The position numbers and the translations under genes are program-made. Positions 50,260 through 60,246 of a stretch of 64,000 nt of DNA are shown here, one piece after another. Each line of letters opens with the position of its first letter. Position 1 is the stretch's first letter. The notes under the pieces were generated by a model. It did not search any database and had not been told where the DNA came from. It saw only the letters and a program-made list of their open reading frames with translations. Origin of the DNA: Methylibium sp035476815 (GTDB taxonomy: Bacteria; Pseudomonadota; Gammaproteobacteria; Burkholderiales; Burkholderiaceae_C); NCBI GenBank assembly GCA_035476815.1, contig DATILD010000009.1:1-64000 (forward strand). Direction: 5' to 3'.

Positions 50260-51333
50260 CTAGGGCAGCCGGTCGAGCGCGCGCAGATAGGGCGCGTGGT
50301 GCATCAGTTCGTCCCAGGGCAGCGGCTCGGACTGCGGCAACAGGGCCAGGCGGCGCGCCTCGCTGTCGGCGCTGGCCTGCCATCTGCCTTGCACCAAGGC
50401 CGACTCGAGCCCGTCGATCAGTGCGTCGAGCGCCGCGCCGCCATCGAGCGACTGGTTGCACAGCAGCACCAGGTCGCAACCGGCGTTGATCGCGGCGATG
50501 CCGGCCTCGGTCGGCGTGCCGGCGACGGTGGCGCCCTGCATGCTGAGGTCGTCCGAGAAGATCGCACCGGTGAAGCCGAGCTGGCCGCGCAGGATGTCCT
50601 GCAGCCAGCGCGCCGAGAAGCCGGCCGGCTGCGCATCGACCTTCGGGTAGATCACATGCGCCGGCATCACGCTGGCGAGGCTGGTGGAGAGCCATTCGTA
50701 GGGCTTCGCGTCGTCGGCCAGGATGGCCTTCAGCGAGCGCCGGTCGACCGGCACCTCGGTGTGCGAATCGGCCGCCACGTAGCCATGCCCCGGGAAATGC
50801 TTGCCGCAGCTTGCCACGCCGGCCAGCAGCAGGCCATGCATGAGGCTCTTGGCCAGCAGCGCCGCGACGCGCGCGTCGCGGTGGAAGGCACGGTCGCCGA
50901 TCACGCCGCTGGGGCCATGGTCGAGGTCGAGCACCGGCGTGAAGCTGAAGTCGACCCCGCAGGCGCGCAGCTCGCTCGCCAGCACGAAGCCGCAGGCGGT
51001 GGCGGCGTCGGTCGCGGCCATGGCCCCGGCACCGGGGCCATCCACATCACCGTCGTGCATCCACAGTTCGCCGAGCGCGCGCATCGGCGGCAGGTGGGTG
51101 AAGCCGTCGCTGCGGAAGCGCTGCACGCGGCCGCCCTCGTGGTCGACGCAGACCAGCACGTCCGGCCGCAGGGCCTTGATCTCGGCGGTCAGCTCGGTCA
51201 GCTGGGCGCGGTCGCGCCAGTTGCGCGCGAACAGGATCAGCCCGCCGACCAGCGGATGCTGCAGGCGGCGGCGGTCGTCGGCGTCGAGGGCGAGGCCGGC
51301 GATGTCGAGGACGATGGGAGAGTGGTCGGTCAT
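50260..51333 (-). CDS. nagZ: Beta-N-acetylhexosaminidase (cell-wall recycling)
   Basis: NagZ (357 residues), a cytoplasmic GH3 enzyme that removes GlcNAc from muropeptides during peptidoglycan recycling. LILFARNW, VDHEGGRVQRFR, CGKHFPGHGYV (the catalytic loop His) and IFSDDLSMQGA (the nucleophile Asp) are all present. ATG 51333 overlaps the acpS stop by 4 nt. Last gene of the lepA-lepB-rnc-era-recO-pdxJ-acpS-nagZ group. Confidence 0.96.
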   Translation of the reverse strand: MTDHSPIVLDIAGLALDADDRRRLQHPLVGGLILFARNWRDRAQLTELTAEIKALRPDVLVCVDHEGGRVQRFRSDGFTHLPPMRALGELWMHDGDVDGPGAGAMAATDAATACGFVLASELRACGVDFSFTPVLDLDHGPSGVIGDRAFHRDARVAALLAKSLMHGLLLAGVASCGKHFPGHGYVAADSHTEVPVDRRSLKAILADDAKPYEWLSTSLASVMPAHVIYPKVDAQPAGFSARWLQDILRGQLGFTGAIFSDDLSMQGATVAGTPTEAGIAAINAGCDLVLLCNQSLDGGAALDALIDGLESALVQGRWQASADSEARRLALLPQSEPLPWDELMHHAPYLRALDRLP

Positions 51334-51724
51334 GTCGGCAGCTGCTCCACCACCACGAAGGCGGCGGCGTAATCGGATTCGTCGGTGACGGTCACATGGG
51401 CCTGCAGGCGACGCTCGGCGAACCACTGCGCGAGCTCGCCGGACAGCGCGATCTCGGGCTTGCCGCTCGGCGCGTTGAGGATCTCGCAGGCGCGCCAGGT
51501 CATCGGCCAGTGGATGCCGAGGCCGATCGCCTTGGAGAACGCCTCCTTGGCCGAGAAGCGCGTGGCGAGATAGCTCAGCCCGCGCGCCTCGACCTTGCCG
51601 CGGCGGGCGCGCCAGACCGCCAGCTCGCGCGGGCCCAGCACCTTCTCGGCGAAGCGGTCGCCGCGGCGACCGAGCGTGGCCTCGATGCGGCGCACATCGC
51701 ACAGATCGGTGCCGATGCCGTAGA

Positions 51725-51728
<4 letters not shown>
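51330..51728 (-). CDS. acpS: Holo-[acyl-carrier-protein] synthase
   Basis: AcpS (132 residues) moves 4'-phosphopantetheine from CoA to ACP. YGIGTDLCDVRRIEATL holds the first Mg-binding Asp, and ATRFSAKEAFSKAIG the catalytic Glu and Lys. Start: GTG 51728, the first codon of the family, overlapping the pdxJ stop (GTGA). The longer frame to 52142 is a shadow of pdxJ. Confidence 0.95.
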
Positions 51729-52506
<778 letters not shown>

Positions 52507-52510
<4 letters not shown>

Positions 52511-53295
52511 CGGGAGCGAGCGGTGGCCTGGAGGTTTTGCAGGTCGATCATGACCTGCCGGGTGCACAGCAGGGGCGTGGCGAGATGATAGTGAAGCAGG
52601 CCGCGCAGCAGCGGCCGCAGCTCGGGCTGCGGCGCGACGCAGGCGCGCTGCAGCGCCGCCAGATCGTCGGCGTCGAGCGCGGCCTGCAGCGCCTGCCAGT
52701 CGGCCGGCATCAGCCCAGGCTCGCCGGCGGCCGCGGGCGCGAGGCCGGTCTCGGGGCGCAGCGCATGCGCCACGCCGGCGGCCGGCGGCTGCTGGGTCAG
52801 CGTGACGCGGTCGAGCGCCGGCAGCAGACCGATCTCGCGCAGCAGCAGCAGCTCGAAGGCGCGCAGCGCCGCGCCGACATGGGCCTCGTCGCCGCTGCCG
52901 AGCGCCGGCAGCGTGTGTGCGTAGGCATCGAACAGCGCCGGGTGCGGATCGTGCCGCGCCAGGAGCTTCATCAACAGCTCGTTCAGGTAGAAGCCGGTCA
53001 TCAGCGCCGCGCCGCCGGCCGGCGCCGGCCCGCCGGCCCATTCGGCCGACTTCAGCGGCTGGACCTCGGACTCGCCCTCGGTCTGGCTGCGGCGCGAACC
53101 GTAGCTGACGTTCAGCCGCGCGAACGGCAGCAGCACCGAGCGCAGCTGCGAGTACGGCCGCTTCGCACCCTTGGCGGCGACGACGACGCGGCCCTGCTCG
53201 CGGGTGAAAAGGTCGAGGATCGCACTCGACTCGCTCCAGTCGTAGGCGTGCAGCAGGTAGGCGGACTGCGGCGCCGGCGCGGCGCGGCGGTTCAT
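52507..53295 (-). CDS. recO: DNA repair protein RecO
   Basis: RecO (262 residues) loads RecA with RecR on SSB-coated DNA. The N-terminal OB fold has AYLLHAYDWSESSAILDLFT and VVVAAKGAKRPYSQL; the C-terminal half is helical. Zinc-binding cysteines common in other RecO proteins are not seen (only two Cys). ATG 53295 overlaps the era stop by 4 nt. Confidence 0.94.
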
Positions 53296-54206
53296 TCGTA
53301 GCCGTAGCTCTTGAGCCGAGCGTCGTCGTCGGCCCAGCCGGAGCGCACCTTGACCCACAGCTCGAGGAAGACCTTGGCCTCCATCAGCCGTTCGAGTTCG
53401 ACCCGCGCCTCGCTGCCGATGCGCTTGAGCCGCTCGCCCTTCTCGCCGATCACCATGCCCTTGTGCGAGTCGCGCTCGACGACGATGGTGGCGGCGATGC
53501 GGCGCAGCGCGCCCTCCTCCTTGAACTCGTCGATCACGACGGTCGAGGTGTAGGGCAGCTCGTCGCCGGTCAGCCGGAACAGCTTCTCGCGGATGATCTC
53601 GCTGGCGAGGAAACGCTCGCTGCGGTCGGTCAGCGAGTCGGGGTCGTAGTACCAGGGCTGCTCGGGCAGGTAGGGCCGCAGGATCGCGAACAGGCGGCGC
53701 GCGTCGGCCGCGTCCTCGGCCGACACCGGCACGAACTCGGCGAAGGGGTGGCGCTCCTGCATGCCCTTGAGCCAGGGCGCCAGCTCGGCGCGGCGCTTGA
53801 CCAGGTCGAGCTTGTTGGCCACCAGCAGCGTCGGCTTGCCGGGCGGCACCAGCGCCAGCACCTTGGCGTCGTCCAGCCCGAAGCGGCCGGCCTCGACGAC
53901 GAACAGCACCACGTCGACGTCGGCCAGCACCGACTGCACGGTCTTGTTCAGGTTGCGGTTCAGCGCCGCGGCGCCGCGCACCGTGTGGCGGGTCTGGAAG
54001 CCGGGGGTGTCGACGAACACGAACTGGGTGTCGTCCTCGGTGTGGATGCCGGTGATGCGGTGGCGCGTGGTCTGGGCCTTGCGCGAGACGATGCTGACCT
54101 TCTGGCCGAGCAGCGCATTGAGCAGCGTGGACTTGCCGACGTTGGGCCGGCCGACGATGGCGACGAGGCCACAGCGTTGGGGGGTACTGCCTGCAGCGTC
54201 GCTCAT
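53292..54206 (-). CDS. era: GTPase Era
   Basis: Era (304 residues) binds the 3' end of 16S rRNA in 30S assembly. G1 is VAIVGRPNVGKSTLLNALLG, followed by VSRKAQTTRHRI (G2), VDTPGF (G3) and NKLDLV (G4). The KH domain has KGMVIGEKGERLKRIG. ATG 54206 overlaps the rnc stop by 4 nt; the longer upstream frame is a shadow of rnc. Confidence 0.97.
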   Translation of the reverse strand: MSDAAGSTPQRCGLVAIVGRPNVGKSTLLNALLGQKVSIVSRKAQTTRHRITGIHTEDDTQFVFVDTPGFQTRHTVRGAAALNRNLNKTVQSVLADVDVVLFVVEAGRFGLDDAKVLALVPPGKPTLLVANKLDLVKRRAELAPWLKGMQERHPFAEFVPVSAEDAADARRLFAILRPYLPEQPWYYDPDSLTDRSERFLASEIIREKLFRLTGDELPYTSTVVIDEFKEEGALRRIAATIVVERDSHKGMVIGEKGERLKRIGSEARVELERLMEAKVFLELWVKVRSGWADDDARLKSYGYE

Positions 54207-54895
54207 GGCGTCACCTCCTGGGACTTGAGTGCCGCCAGCGCGACCCGTGCCGCCTCCTGCTCGGCGGCGCGGCGCGAACGGCCGCTGCCGCGCACCGCCA
54301 GCGCATGCGCCGGCACGCTGCAGCTCACGGTGAAGGTCTGCTCGTGTGCCGGACCCTGCGTGGCCTCGATGCGGTACTGCGGCACCGGCTCGTGGCGCGC
54401 CTGCAGCCATTCCTGCAGCTCGGTCTTCGCATCCTTGGTCCAGGTCTCGGCGGCGGTGGCCTCGACCAGCGGGGTGAACAGGCGCTCGACCAGCGCGCGC
54501 GCGACGTCGAAGCCGCCGTCGAGGTAGGCGGCGCCGATCAGCGCCTCCAGCGCATCGGCCAGGATCGACGGGCGCTGCGCACCGCCGCTGCGGGCCTCGC
54601 CCTCGCTGAGGTTCAGCAGCGCCGGCAGCCCGAGCGAGAGGGCGATGCGGTGCAGCGAGTCCTCGCGCACCAGGTGGGCCCGCACGCGGGTCAGGTCACC
54701 CTCGTCGGACTGCCCGAACTGGCGGAACAGAAGCGCCGAGACGGTGGCGGTCAGGACCGCATCGCCGAGGAATTCAAGCCGCTCGTTGTGGCCCGCACCG
54801 AAGCTCTTGTGGGTCAGCGCCCGGTCGAGCAGCGCCGCGTCGGCATAGCGGTGCCCGAGGCGGGTCTGCAGCGCGTCGAGCAGCGGTCGGTTCAC
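54203..54895 (-). CDS. rnc: Ribonuclease III
   Basis: RNase III (230 residues) cleaves double-stranded RNA in rRNA and mRNA processing. The signature NERLEFLGDAVL and the second acidic cluster LADALEALIGAAYLDGG form the active site; a dsRNA-binding domain covers about 155-225 (DAKTELQEWLQARHEPVPQY). It overlaps era, as in the usual lepB-rnc-era-recO order. Confidence 0.97.
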   Translation of the reverse strand: MNRPLLDALQTRLGHRYADAALLDRALTHKSFGAGHNERLEFLGDAVLTATVSALLFRQFGQSDEGDLTRVRAHLVREDSLHRIALSLGLPALLNLSEGEARSGGAQRPSILADALEALIGAAYLDGGFDVARALVERLFTPLVEATAAETWTKDAKTELQEWLQARHEPVPQYRIEATQGPAHEQTFTVSCSVPAHALAVRGSGRSRRAAEQEAARVALAALKSQEVTP

Positions 54896-54932
54896 GGACG
54901 GAGGCCGGCCGCACCCGGCCGGCCGGCACGGG

Positions 54933-55319
54933 TCACTGCGAGCGGCCCCGGTACTTGATGACCAGGAAGACCGGGTCGACCAGTTCGATCTCCTTGTCGT
55001 AGCCGAACTTGATCACGAGGCGCTCGTTTTCCTTGGTGATCTCGAGGTCCTTCGCCGAGATCGACGAGATCGAATACTCGATGATCTGCTGACTCTCGAA
55101 GGCCCTGCGCACCTCGGCCACGCTGCCGGGATTGTTGGTCGCGATCTTGTTGACCGCACGCTGAATCGTGAAGTACTCGTTCATCGTCGGAAGCACCTTC
55201 AGCGCCACCAGCCCAATCGTGGCCACCACGATGGCCCAGAACAGCAGCCCGATCAGGGTGACGCCGCGCTGCTCCCGGGGCCGGCTCCGTTGCTGCAATG
55301 CCATGTCGGCAGGAATCAT
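54933..55319 (-). CDS. DUF4845 membrane protein
   Basis: A 128-residue single-pass protein. RGVTLIGLLFWAIVVATIG (about 19-40) is the membrane helix, resembling a prepilin-like N terminus; the rest is a small periplasmic domain (KVLPTMNEYFTIQRAVNKIA). DUF4845 genes are nearly always between lepB and rnc in Beta- and Gammaproteobacteria; role unknown. ATG 55319 has GGAG about 7 nt upstream; ATG 55304 is an alternative. Confidence 0.85.
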   Translation of the reverse strand: MIPADMALQQRSRPREQRGVTLIGLLFWAIVVATIGLVALKVLPTMNEYFTIQRAVNKIATNNPGSVAEVRRAFESQQIIEYSISSISAKDLEITKENERLVIKFGYDKEIELVDPVFLVIKYRGRSQ

Positions 55320-55345
55320 CGTGGGTCTCCAGCTGTGCCAGCGCT

Positions 55346-56314
55346 TCAATGGAAGGAACCGATGCGCTTGAGGTTACCGAAATTCATCCAGACAAAGAAG
55401 GCCTTGCCGACGATGTTCTCGTCCGGCACGAAGCCCCAGTAGCGCGAGTCCTGCGAATTGTCGCGGTTGTCGCCCATCATGAAATAGTGGCCCGGCGGCA
55501 CGGTGCACACCACGCCGTCGGCGTTGTAGCGGCAGTTGTCACGGAAGGCCTGGAATTGCGGCATCGGGATCACGAAGCCGGGGCGGTCCTTGTCCTGGAT
55601 GATGCGGTGCGATACCTCGCCGAGCCGCTCGCTGGCCTGCTGCGAGTAGCGCAGCGAGTCCTCGTCATAGAACTCCGGCAGGGGCTCGGTCGGGACCACC
55701 TGGCCGTTGATCGCGAGCTGCTTGTTCAGGTAGCTGACCTCGTCGCCCGGCAGGCCGACGACGCGCTTGATGTAGTCCACCGTCGGGTCGACCGGGTAGC
55801 GGAACACCACCACGTCGCCGCGCTGCGGGTCCTTGTTGGCCACGAGCTTGGTGTGAACCACCGGCAGCCGCACGCCGTAGTGGTACTTGTTCACCAGGAT
55901 CAGGTCGCCGATCGCCAGCGTCGGGATCATCGAGCCTGACGGGATCTTGAACGGCTCGAACAGGAAGGAGCGCAGCAGGAACACGACCAGGATCACCGGG
56001 AACAGCCCGGCGGTCCAGTCCAGCCACCAGGGCTGCGCGAGCACGCGCTCCTTGGCGACCGCGACATTGCCGTCGATCTTCTCGATGCCCTGGCGCTGCA
56101 GCTCGGCGCGGCGCTGGGCGTCCTGGACCTCGAGTGCCCCGGCCGCGGCCACGCGCCGCGGCATGAAGTGCAGGCGCTCGGCCAGCCAGTAGCCGAAGGT
56201 CACCAGGGTCAGGATGAAGAGCAGCAGCGAAAAGTTGCCGCTCCACGAGCCGAGGTACCAGCCGCCCAGGTAAACCGCGAGGGCGCCATACAGCAACCCG
56301 GTCAATGCACTCAT
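55346..56314 (-). CDS. lepB: Signal peptidase I
   Basis: LepB (322 residues) removes signal peptides on the outer face of the inner membrane. Two N-terminal membrane segments (about 5-45 and 103-118) precede the serine-lysine dyad: Ser128 in IPSGSMIPTL and Lys183 in YIKRVVGLPGDEV. The C-terminal box MMGDNRDNSQDSRYWG is intact. It lies 10 bp after lepA. Confidence 0.97.
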   Translation of the reverse strand: MSALTGLLYGALAVYLGGWYLGSWSGNFSLLLFILTLVTFGYWLAERLHFMPRRVAAAGALEVQDAQRRAELQRQGIEKIDGNVAVAKERVLAQPWWLDWTAGLFPVILVVFLLRSFLFEPFKIPSGSMIPTLAIGDLILVNKYHYGVRLPVVHTKLVANKDPQRGDVVVFRYPVDPTVDYIKRVVGLPGDEVSYLNKQLAINGQVVPTEPLPEFYDEDSLRYSQQASERLGEVSHRIIQDKDRPGFVIPMPQFQAFRDNCRYNADGVVCTVPPGHYFMMGDNRDNSQDSRYWGFVPDENIVGKAFFVWMNFGNLKRIGSFH

Positions 56315-56324
56315 GTAGGCTTCT

Positions 56325-58139
56325 TCAGTCGTCCACTTGCAGGATGGCCAGGAAGGCTTCCTGGGGCACCTCGACGGTGCCGATCTGCTTCATCCGCTTC
56401 TTGCCGGCCTTCTGCTTCTCGAGCAGCTTCTTCTTGCGGGTGATGTCACCGCCGTAGCATTTTGCCAGCACGTTCTTGCGCAGCGCCTTGATGTTCTCGC
56501 GCGCGATGATGTTGGCGCCGATGGCGGCCTGGATCGCCACGTCGTACATCTGGCGGGGGATCTGCTCGCGCATCTTGGCCGCCACCGCGCGGCCGCGGAA
56601 CTGACTCTGGCCGCGGTGCACGATGATCGACAGCGCATCGACCCGGTCGCCGTTGATCAGGATGTCGACCTTGACGACGTCGGCGGCGCGGTACTCCTTG
56701 AACTCGTAGTCCATCGACGCGTAGCCGCGCGACACCGACTTCAGCTTGTCGAAGAAGTCCAGCACGATCTCGGCCAGCGGCAGCTCGTAGGTCAGGTGCA
56801 CCTGGCGACCGTGGTAGGCCATGTTCAGCTGCACGCCGCGCTTCTGGTTGGCCAGCGTCATCACCGGGCCCACGTAGTCCTGCGGCATGTACAGCTGCAC
56901 GGTGACGATGGGCTCGCGGATCTCCGCGATCTTGCCGATCTCGGGCATCTTGGACGGGTTTTCGACCAGGATCACCTCGCCGTCGACACCGCCGAGCTGG
57001 ACCTCGTAGACGACCGAAGGCGCGGTGGTGATCAGGTCCTGGTCGAACTCGCGCTCCAGCCGCTCCTGCACGATTTCCATGTGCAGCAGGCCGAGAAAGC
57101 CGCAGCGAAAGCCGAAGCCCAGCGCCTGGCTGACCTCGGGCTCGTAACGCAGGCTGCTGTCGTTGAGCTTGAGCTTCTCGAGCGCGTCGCGCAGCTGGTC
57201 GTACTCGCTGGCCTCGGTCGGGTAGAGGCCGGCGAAGACCTGCGGCTGGATCTCCTTGAAGCCGGGCAGCGCCGCCGACGCCGGGCCGGCGTTGTTCGGC
57301 AGCTTCTTCTCCAGCGTCACCGTGTCGCCGACCTTGGCCGCCGCCAGCTCCTTGATGCCGGCGATCAGGAAACCGACCTCACCTGCCTTGAGCTCCTCGC
57401 GGGGCAGCGACTTGGGCGTGAACACGCCGAGCTGCTCGAGCGGGTAGACCGCATCGGTCGCCATCATGCGGATGCGGTCGCCCTTCTTCAGCCTGCCGTC
57501 GACCATGCGCACCAGCATCACGACGCCGACGTAATTGTCGAACCAGGCGTCGATGATCATCGCCCGCGGCGGGCCGTCGGCCTGACCGCGCGGCGCCGGC
57601 ATGCGGGCGATCACCGCCTCGAGGATCTCCTCGATGCCCTCGCCGGTCTTGGCCGAGCAGGGAATCGCCTGGTCAGCGTCGATGCCGATCACGTCCTCGA
57701 TCTCGCGCTTGGCGTTCTCCGGGTCGGCCTGCGGCAGGTCCATCTTGTTGAGGACCGGCACCACCTCGACGCCGAGGTCGAGCGCGGTGTAGCAGTTGGC
57801 CACCGTCTGGGCCTCGACGCCCTGGCTGGCGTCGACCACCAGCAGCGCGCCCTCGCAGGCCGACAGCGAGCGGCTGACCTCGTAGCTAAAGTCGACATGC
57901 CCCGGCGTGTCGATCAGGTTGAGCTGGTAGCGCTGCCCGTCGCGCGCCGTGTACGTGAGGGCCGCGGTCTGCGCCTTGATCGTGATGCCGCGCTCGCGCT
58001 CGATGTCCATCGAGTCGAGCACCTGCGCCTCCATCTCGCGATCGCTCAGGCCTCCGCAACGCTGGATGATCCGGTCGGCCAGCGTGCTCTTGCCGTGGTC
58101 GATGTGGGCAATGATCGAGAAATTGCGGATGTGGTCCAT
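56325..58139 (-). CDS. lepA: Elongation factor 4 (LepA)
   Basis: LepA (604 residues), a ribosomal back-translocase GTPase. FSIIAHIDHGKSTLADRI is G1, DTPGHVDFSYEVSRSL is G3 and NKMDLPQ is G4; the unique C-terminal domain ends with KKKLLEKQKAGKKRMKQIG. First gene before lepB-rnc-era. Its leader contains three short hairpins (58183-58244) and, further up, an intrinsic terminator. Confidence 0.98.
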   Translation of the reverse strand: MDHIRNFSIIAHIDHGKSTLADRIIQRCGGLSDREMEAQVLDSMDIERERGITIKAQTAALTYTARDGQRYQLNLIDTPGHVDFSYEVSRSLSACEGALLVVDASQGVEAQTVANCYTALDLGVEVVPVLNKMDLPQADPENAKREIEDVIGIDADQAIPCSAKTGEGIEEILEAVIARMPAPRGQADGPPRAMIIDAWFDNYVGVVMLVRMVDGRLKKGDRIRMMATDAVYPLEQLGVFTPKSLPREELKAGEVGFLIAGIKELAAAKVGDTVTLEKKLPNNAGPASAALPGFKEIQPQVFAGLYPTEASEYDQLRDALEKLKLNDSSLRYEPEVSQALGFGFRCGFLGLLHMEIVQERLEREFDQDLITTAPSVVYEVQLGGVDGEVILVENPSKMPEIGKIAEIREPIVTVQLYMPQDYVGPVMTLANQKRGVQLNMAYHGRQVHLTYELPLAEIVLDFFDKLKSVSRGYASMDYEFKEYRAADVVKVDILINGDRVDALSIIVHRGQSQFRGRAVAAKMREQIPRQMYDVAIQAAIGANIIARENIKALRKNVLAKCYGGDITRKKKLLEKQKAGKKRMKQIGTVEVPQEAFLAILQVDD

Positions 58140-58255
58140 CTGACCTTCGTACTACCTGCTGACTACGCGGGTGCGGGAGCGACAACGGCGCAGCCGTTGC
58201 ATGGACGGCTCGTATCGCGAAGCGATGTGAAGGCCCGCAGGGCCGTGCCGCACAT

Positions 58256-58287
58256 AAAAAAAAGGCACGTCAAACCGGTGACGCGCC
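58256..58287 (-). terminator. Intrinsic terminator upstream of lepA
   Basis: On the minus strand GGCGCGTCA and TGACGTGCC (58287-58279 with 58272-58264) form a 9-bp stem with one G-U pair and a 6-nt loop, followed by eight T (58263-58256). It would end transcripts coming from the rpoE-degP operon or from the -10 box at 58403-58408. Confidence 0.85.
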
Positions 58288-58396
58288 TTCCAACAAAAAA
58301 CGTATGGCAACTGCTTCGTTGGACCTTCATTGTAGCCACATCGACCCCGCCGGAAGCCGCGCCAATACTGGGTTTTCAGCCGTTGCGGTGCACCAA
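58257..58396 (-). ncRNA. Candidate small RNA or attenuated leader upstream of lepA
   Basis: A perfect TATAAT on the minus strand (58408-58403) followed about 140 nt later by a strong intrinsic terminator would yield a short transcript of roughly 140 nt. A second weaker -10 (TACAAT, 58334-58329) lies inside. It is not recognised as a known RNA family. The -35 is poor, so this is a proposal only. Confidence 0.3.
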
Positions 58397-58669
58397 CACG
58401 GAATTATATTAACAGCTTATCAACAAACCCTTGTGGGTGTCCTGTGGACGCTTTGTCGTTCGGCAACTCCGCATCGAATCAGCCTGTAACAGCACCGCCA
58501 AGGCCTGAATTCTATTGGCTCTGCAGCCCAATCGCAGCGCCGAAAAGTCAGTTAGCGAACACTGACATAACGATGCGAGGCGGCCTCGAACTTCCGGGTC
58601 GCCGCCATCTCACAGGGCGGAAAAACCCGCCAACGGGCTCGGTCGCCGCGCCGGTCGGGCTGCGGTCAC

Positions 58670-60190
58670 TCACTTGACAGGCCGGATCACCGCGTATTGG
58701 GCCCAGTCGCCACGCCGGAACAGCACGCTCAGGGGCTTGTTCTTGTCGAGCTTGGAGACGACGGCCTCGAACTGCTTCACGTCGTCGATTTCGACGTTGC
58801 CCACCGACAGCAGCACATCGCCTTCTCGCAGGCCGGCACGCGCGGCGGCACCCTCGGCAGACTCGATGCGCACGCCGCCCTTGACCTTGAGCTCGCGCTT
58901 CTGCTCGTCGCTCAGGTTCGCAAGCGTCAGGCCGAGCGCGCTGATCGCCGCTGGCGCCGCAGGCGCGGGGCGGCTCTCGGGGGCGGCGGCGCGACGTCCA
59001 CGCTCGGGCTCGATCTCGGCCACGGTCACGCCGAGGTCGCGGGTCGCGCCGCGCCGGTAGATCTGGATCATCGACTTGCTGCCCGGCTTGGTGTTGCCCA
59101 CCAGCCGCGGCAGGTCGCTCGAGCGCTCGACCGGCTTGCCGTCGAAGCGGGTGATGATGTCGCCCGGCTCGACGCCGGCCGCGGCCGCCGGACCGCCCTC
59201 TTCCACCGAGCGCACCAGCGCACCGCTCGCGCGACCGAGGCCCAGCGACTCGGCCACGTCGCGCGTGACCTCGCCGATCTGCACGCCGATGCGTCCGCGC
59301 ACCACGCGGCCGGTGCTGCGCAGCTGATCGACCACCCGGACCGCCTCGTCCATCGGGATCGCGAAGGACACGCCCATGAAGCCGCCCGAGCGGCTGAGGA
59401 TCTGCGAGTTGATGCCGACCACCTCGCCGCGCATGTTGAGCAGCGGGCCGCCGGAGTTGCCGGGGTTGATCGCCACGTCGGTCTGGATGAAGGCGACGAA
59501 CTCGCCGGTGTCGCGCCCCTTGGCGCTGACGATGCCGGCGGTGACGGTGTTCTCCAGGCCGAAGGGCGAGCCGATCGCCATCACCCATTCGCCGACGCGC
59601 AGCTTGCCGACGTCGCCGATCTTCACCGACGGCAGGCCGGTCGCCTCGATCTTGACCACCGCGACGTCGGTGCGCTTGTCGGCACCGATGATCTTGGCCT
59701 TGAACTCGCGCTTGTCGGTCAGCGTGACGTAGACCTCGTCGGCCCCGTCGACCACGTGCGCATTGGTCATCACGTAGCCGTCGCTGCTGTAGATGAAGCC
59801 GGAGCCGACGCCGCGCTGCTGCTCTTCTTCGGGCTGCTGGCCTGGGCGCGGCGCGCCGCCGCGCGGGCTCGGTTGTTGCCCCGGCGGCGTACCGAAAAAG
59901 CGACGGAAGAACTCCTGCATCTCCTCGTCCATCTCGGGTCGCCCGCCGCGCTGGCCGCCACGCACCTTCTCGGTGGTGCGGATATTGACCACCGCCGGAC
60001 CGACCTGCTCGGCCAGGTCGGCGAAATCCGGCAGGCCGCGCGCCGCCGCGGGTGACGGCGCCGCCGCCTGCGCCTGCCCCGCGCCCGGGAATACCGCCAG
60101 ACCCACAGCCGCCCCCAGCGCGGCGAGCACCATCACGGCCTGCCGCCACCGGCCACCGGCCGCGTCCACCATCACATCGTTCATTCGCAT
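58670..60190 (-). CDS. degP: Periplasmic serine protease DegP/MucD (DegQ family)
   Basis: A 506-residue HtrA-family protease/chaperone. A signal peptide (to about residue 42, PGAGQAQA) is followed by the trypsin-like domain with His in MTNAHVVDG, Asp in DKRTDVAVVKIEA and Ser in AINPGNSGGPLLN, then two PDZ domains (about 295-380 and 415-500). The residue 75-110 loop is Gln/Gly/Pro-rich. Start: ATG 60190 has a GAGGTG ribosome site; the longer frame to 60325 is rejected. Last gene of the sigma-E operon, as mucD in Pseudomonas. Confidence 0.95.
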   Translation of the reverse strand: MRMNDVMVDAAGGRWRQAVMVLAALGAAVGLAVFPGAGQAQAAAPSPAAARGLPDFADLAEQVGPAVVNIRTTEKVRGGQRGGRPEMDEEMQEFFRRFFGTPPGQQPSPRGGAPRPGQQPEEEQQRGVGSGFIYSSDGYVMTNAHVVDGADEVYVTLTDKREFKAKIIGADKRTDVAVVKIEATGLPSVKIGDVGKLRVGEWVMAIGSPFGLENTVTAGIVSAKGRDTGEFVAFIQTDVAINPGNSGGPLLNMRGEVVGINSQILSRSGGFMGVSFAIPMDEAVRVVDQLRSTGRVVRGRIGVQIGEVTRDVAESLGLGRASGALVRSVEEGGPAAAAGVEPGDIITRFDGKPVERSSDLPRLVGNTKPGSKSMIQIYRRGATRDLGVTVAEIEPERGRRAAAPESRPAPAAPAAISALGLTLANLSDEQKRELKVKGGVRIESAEGAAARAGLREGDVLLSVGNVEIDDVKQFEAVVSKLDKNKPLSVLFRRGDWAQYAVIRPVK

Positions 60191-60246
60191 GGTCACCTCG
60201 GAATGCACCTCGAACATGGCCCGCCGCGAAGGAGCGGGCGATCCCG

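Larger units (their letters stand above)
58140..58669 (-). promoter_or_regulatory. Gap between degP and lepA with hairpins and a -10 box
   Basis: 530 bp without a supported gene and less GC-rich than its surroundings. Next to lepA are three short hairpins with 3-nt loops: CAACGGC/GCCGTTG (58183-58199), ATCGC/GCGAT (58214-58226) and GGCCC/GGGCC (58232-58244). Then a minus-strand terminator (58256-58287) and, upstream of it, a perfect minus-strand TATAAT (58408-58403) with a poor -35. 58410-58669 shows no further clear feature; short frames there lack ribosome sites and family resemblance. Confidence 0.5.

Noticed and set aside
58615..58631. GGCGG/CCGCC hairpin after degP as a terminator
   Set aside because: Only five base pairs, and the A/T run lies in the loop, not after the stem.
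58304..58677. Short open frames in the degP-lepA gap
   Set aside because: No ribosome sites, no family resemblance, and they overlap terminator and promoter-like sequence.
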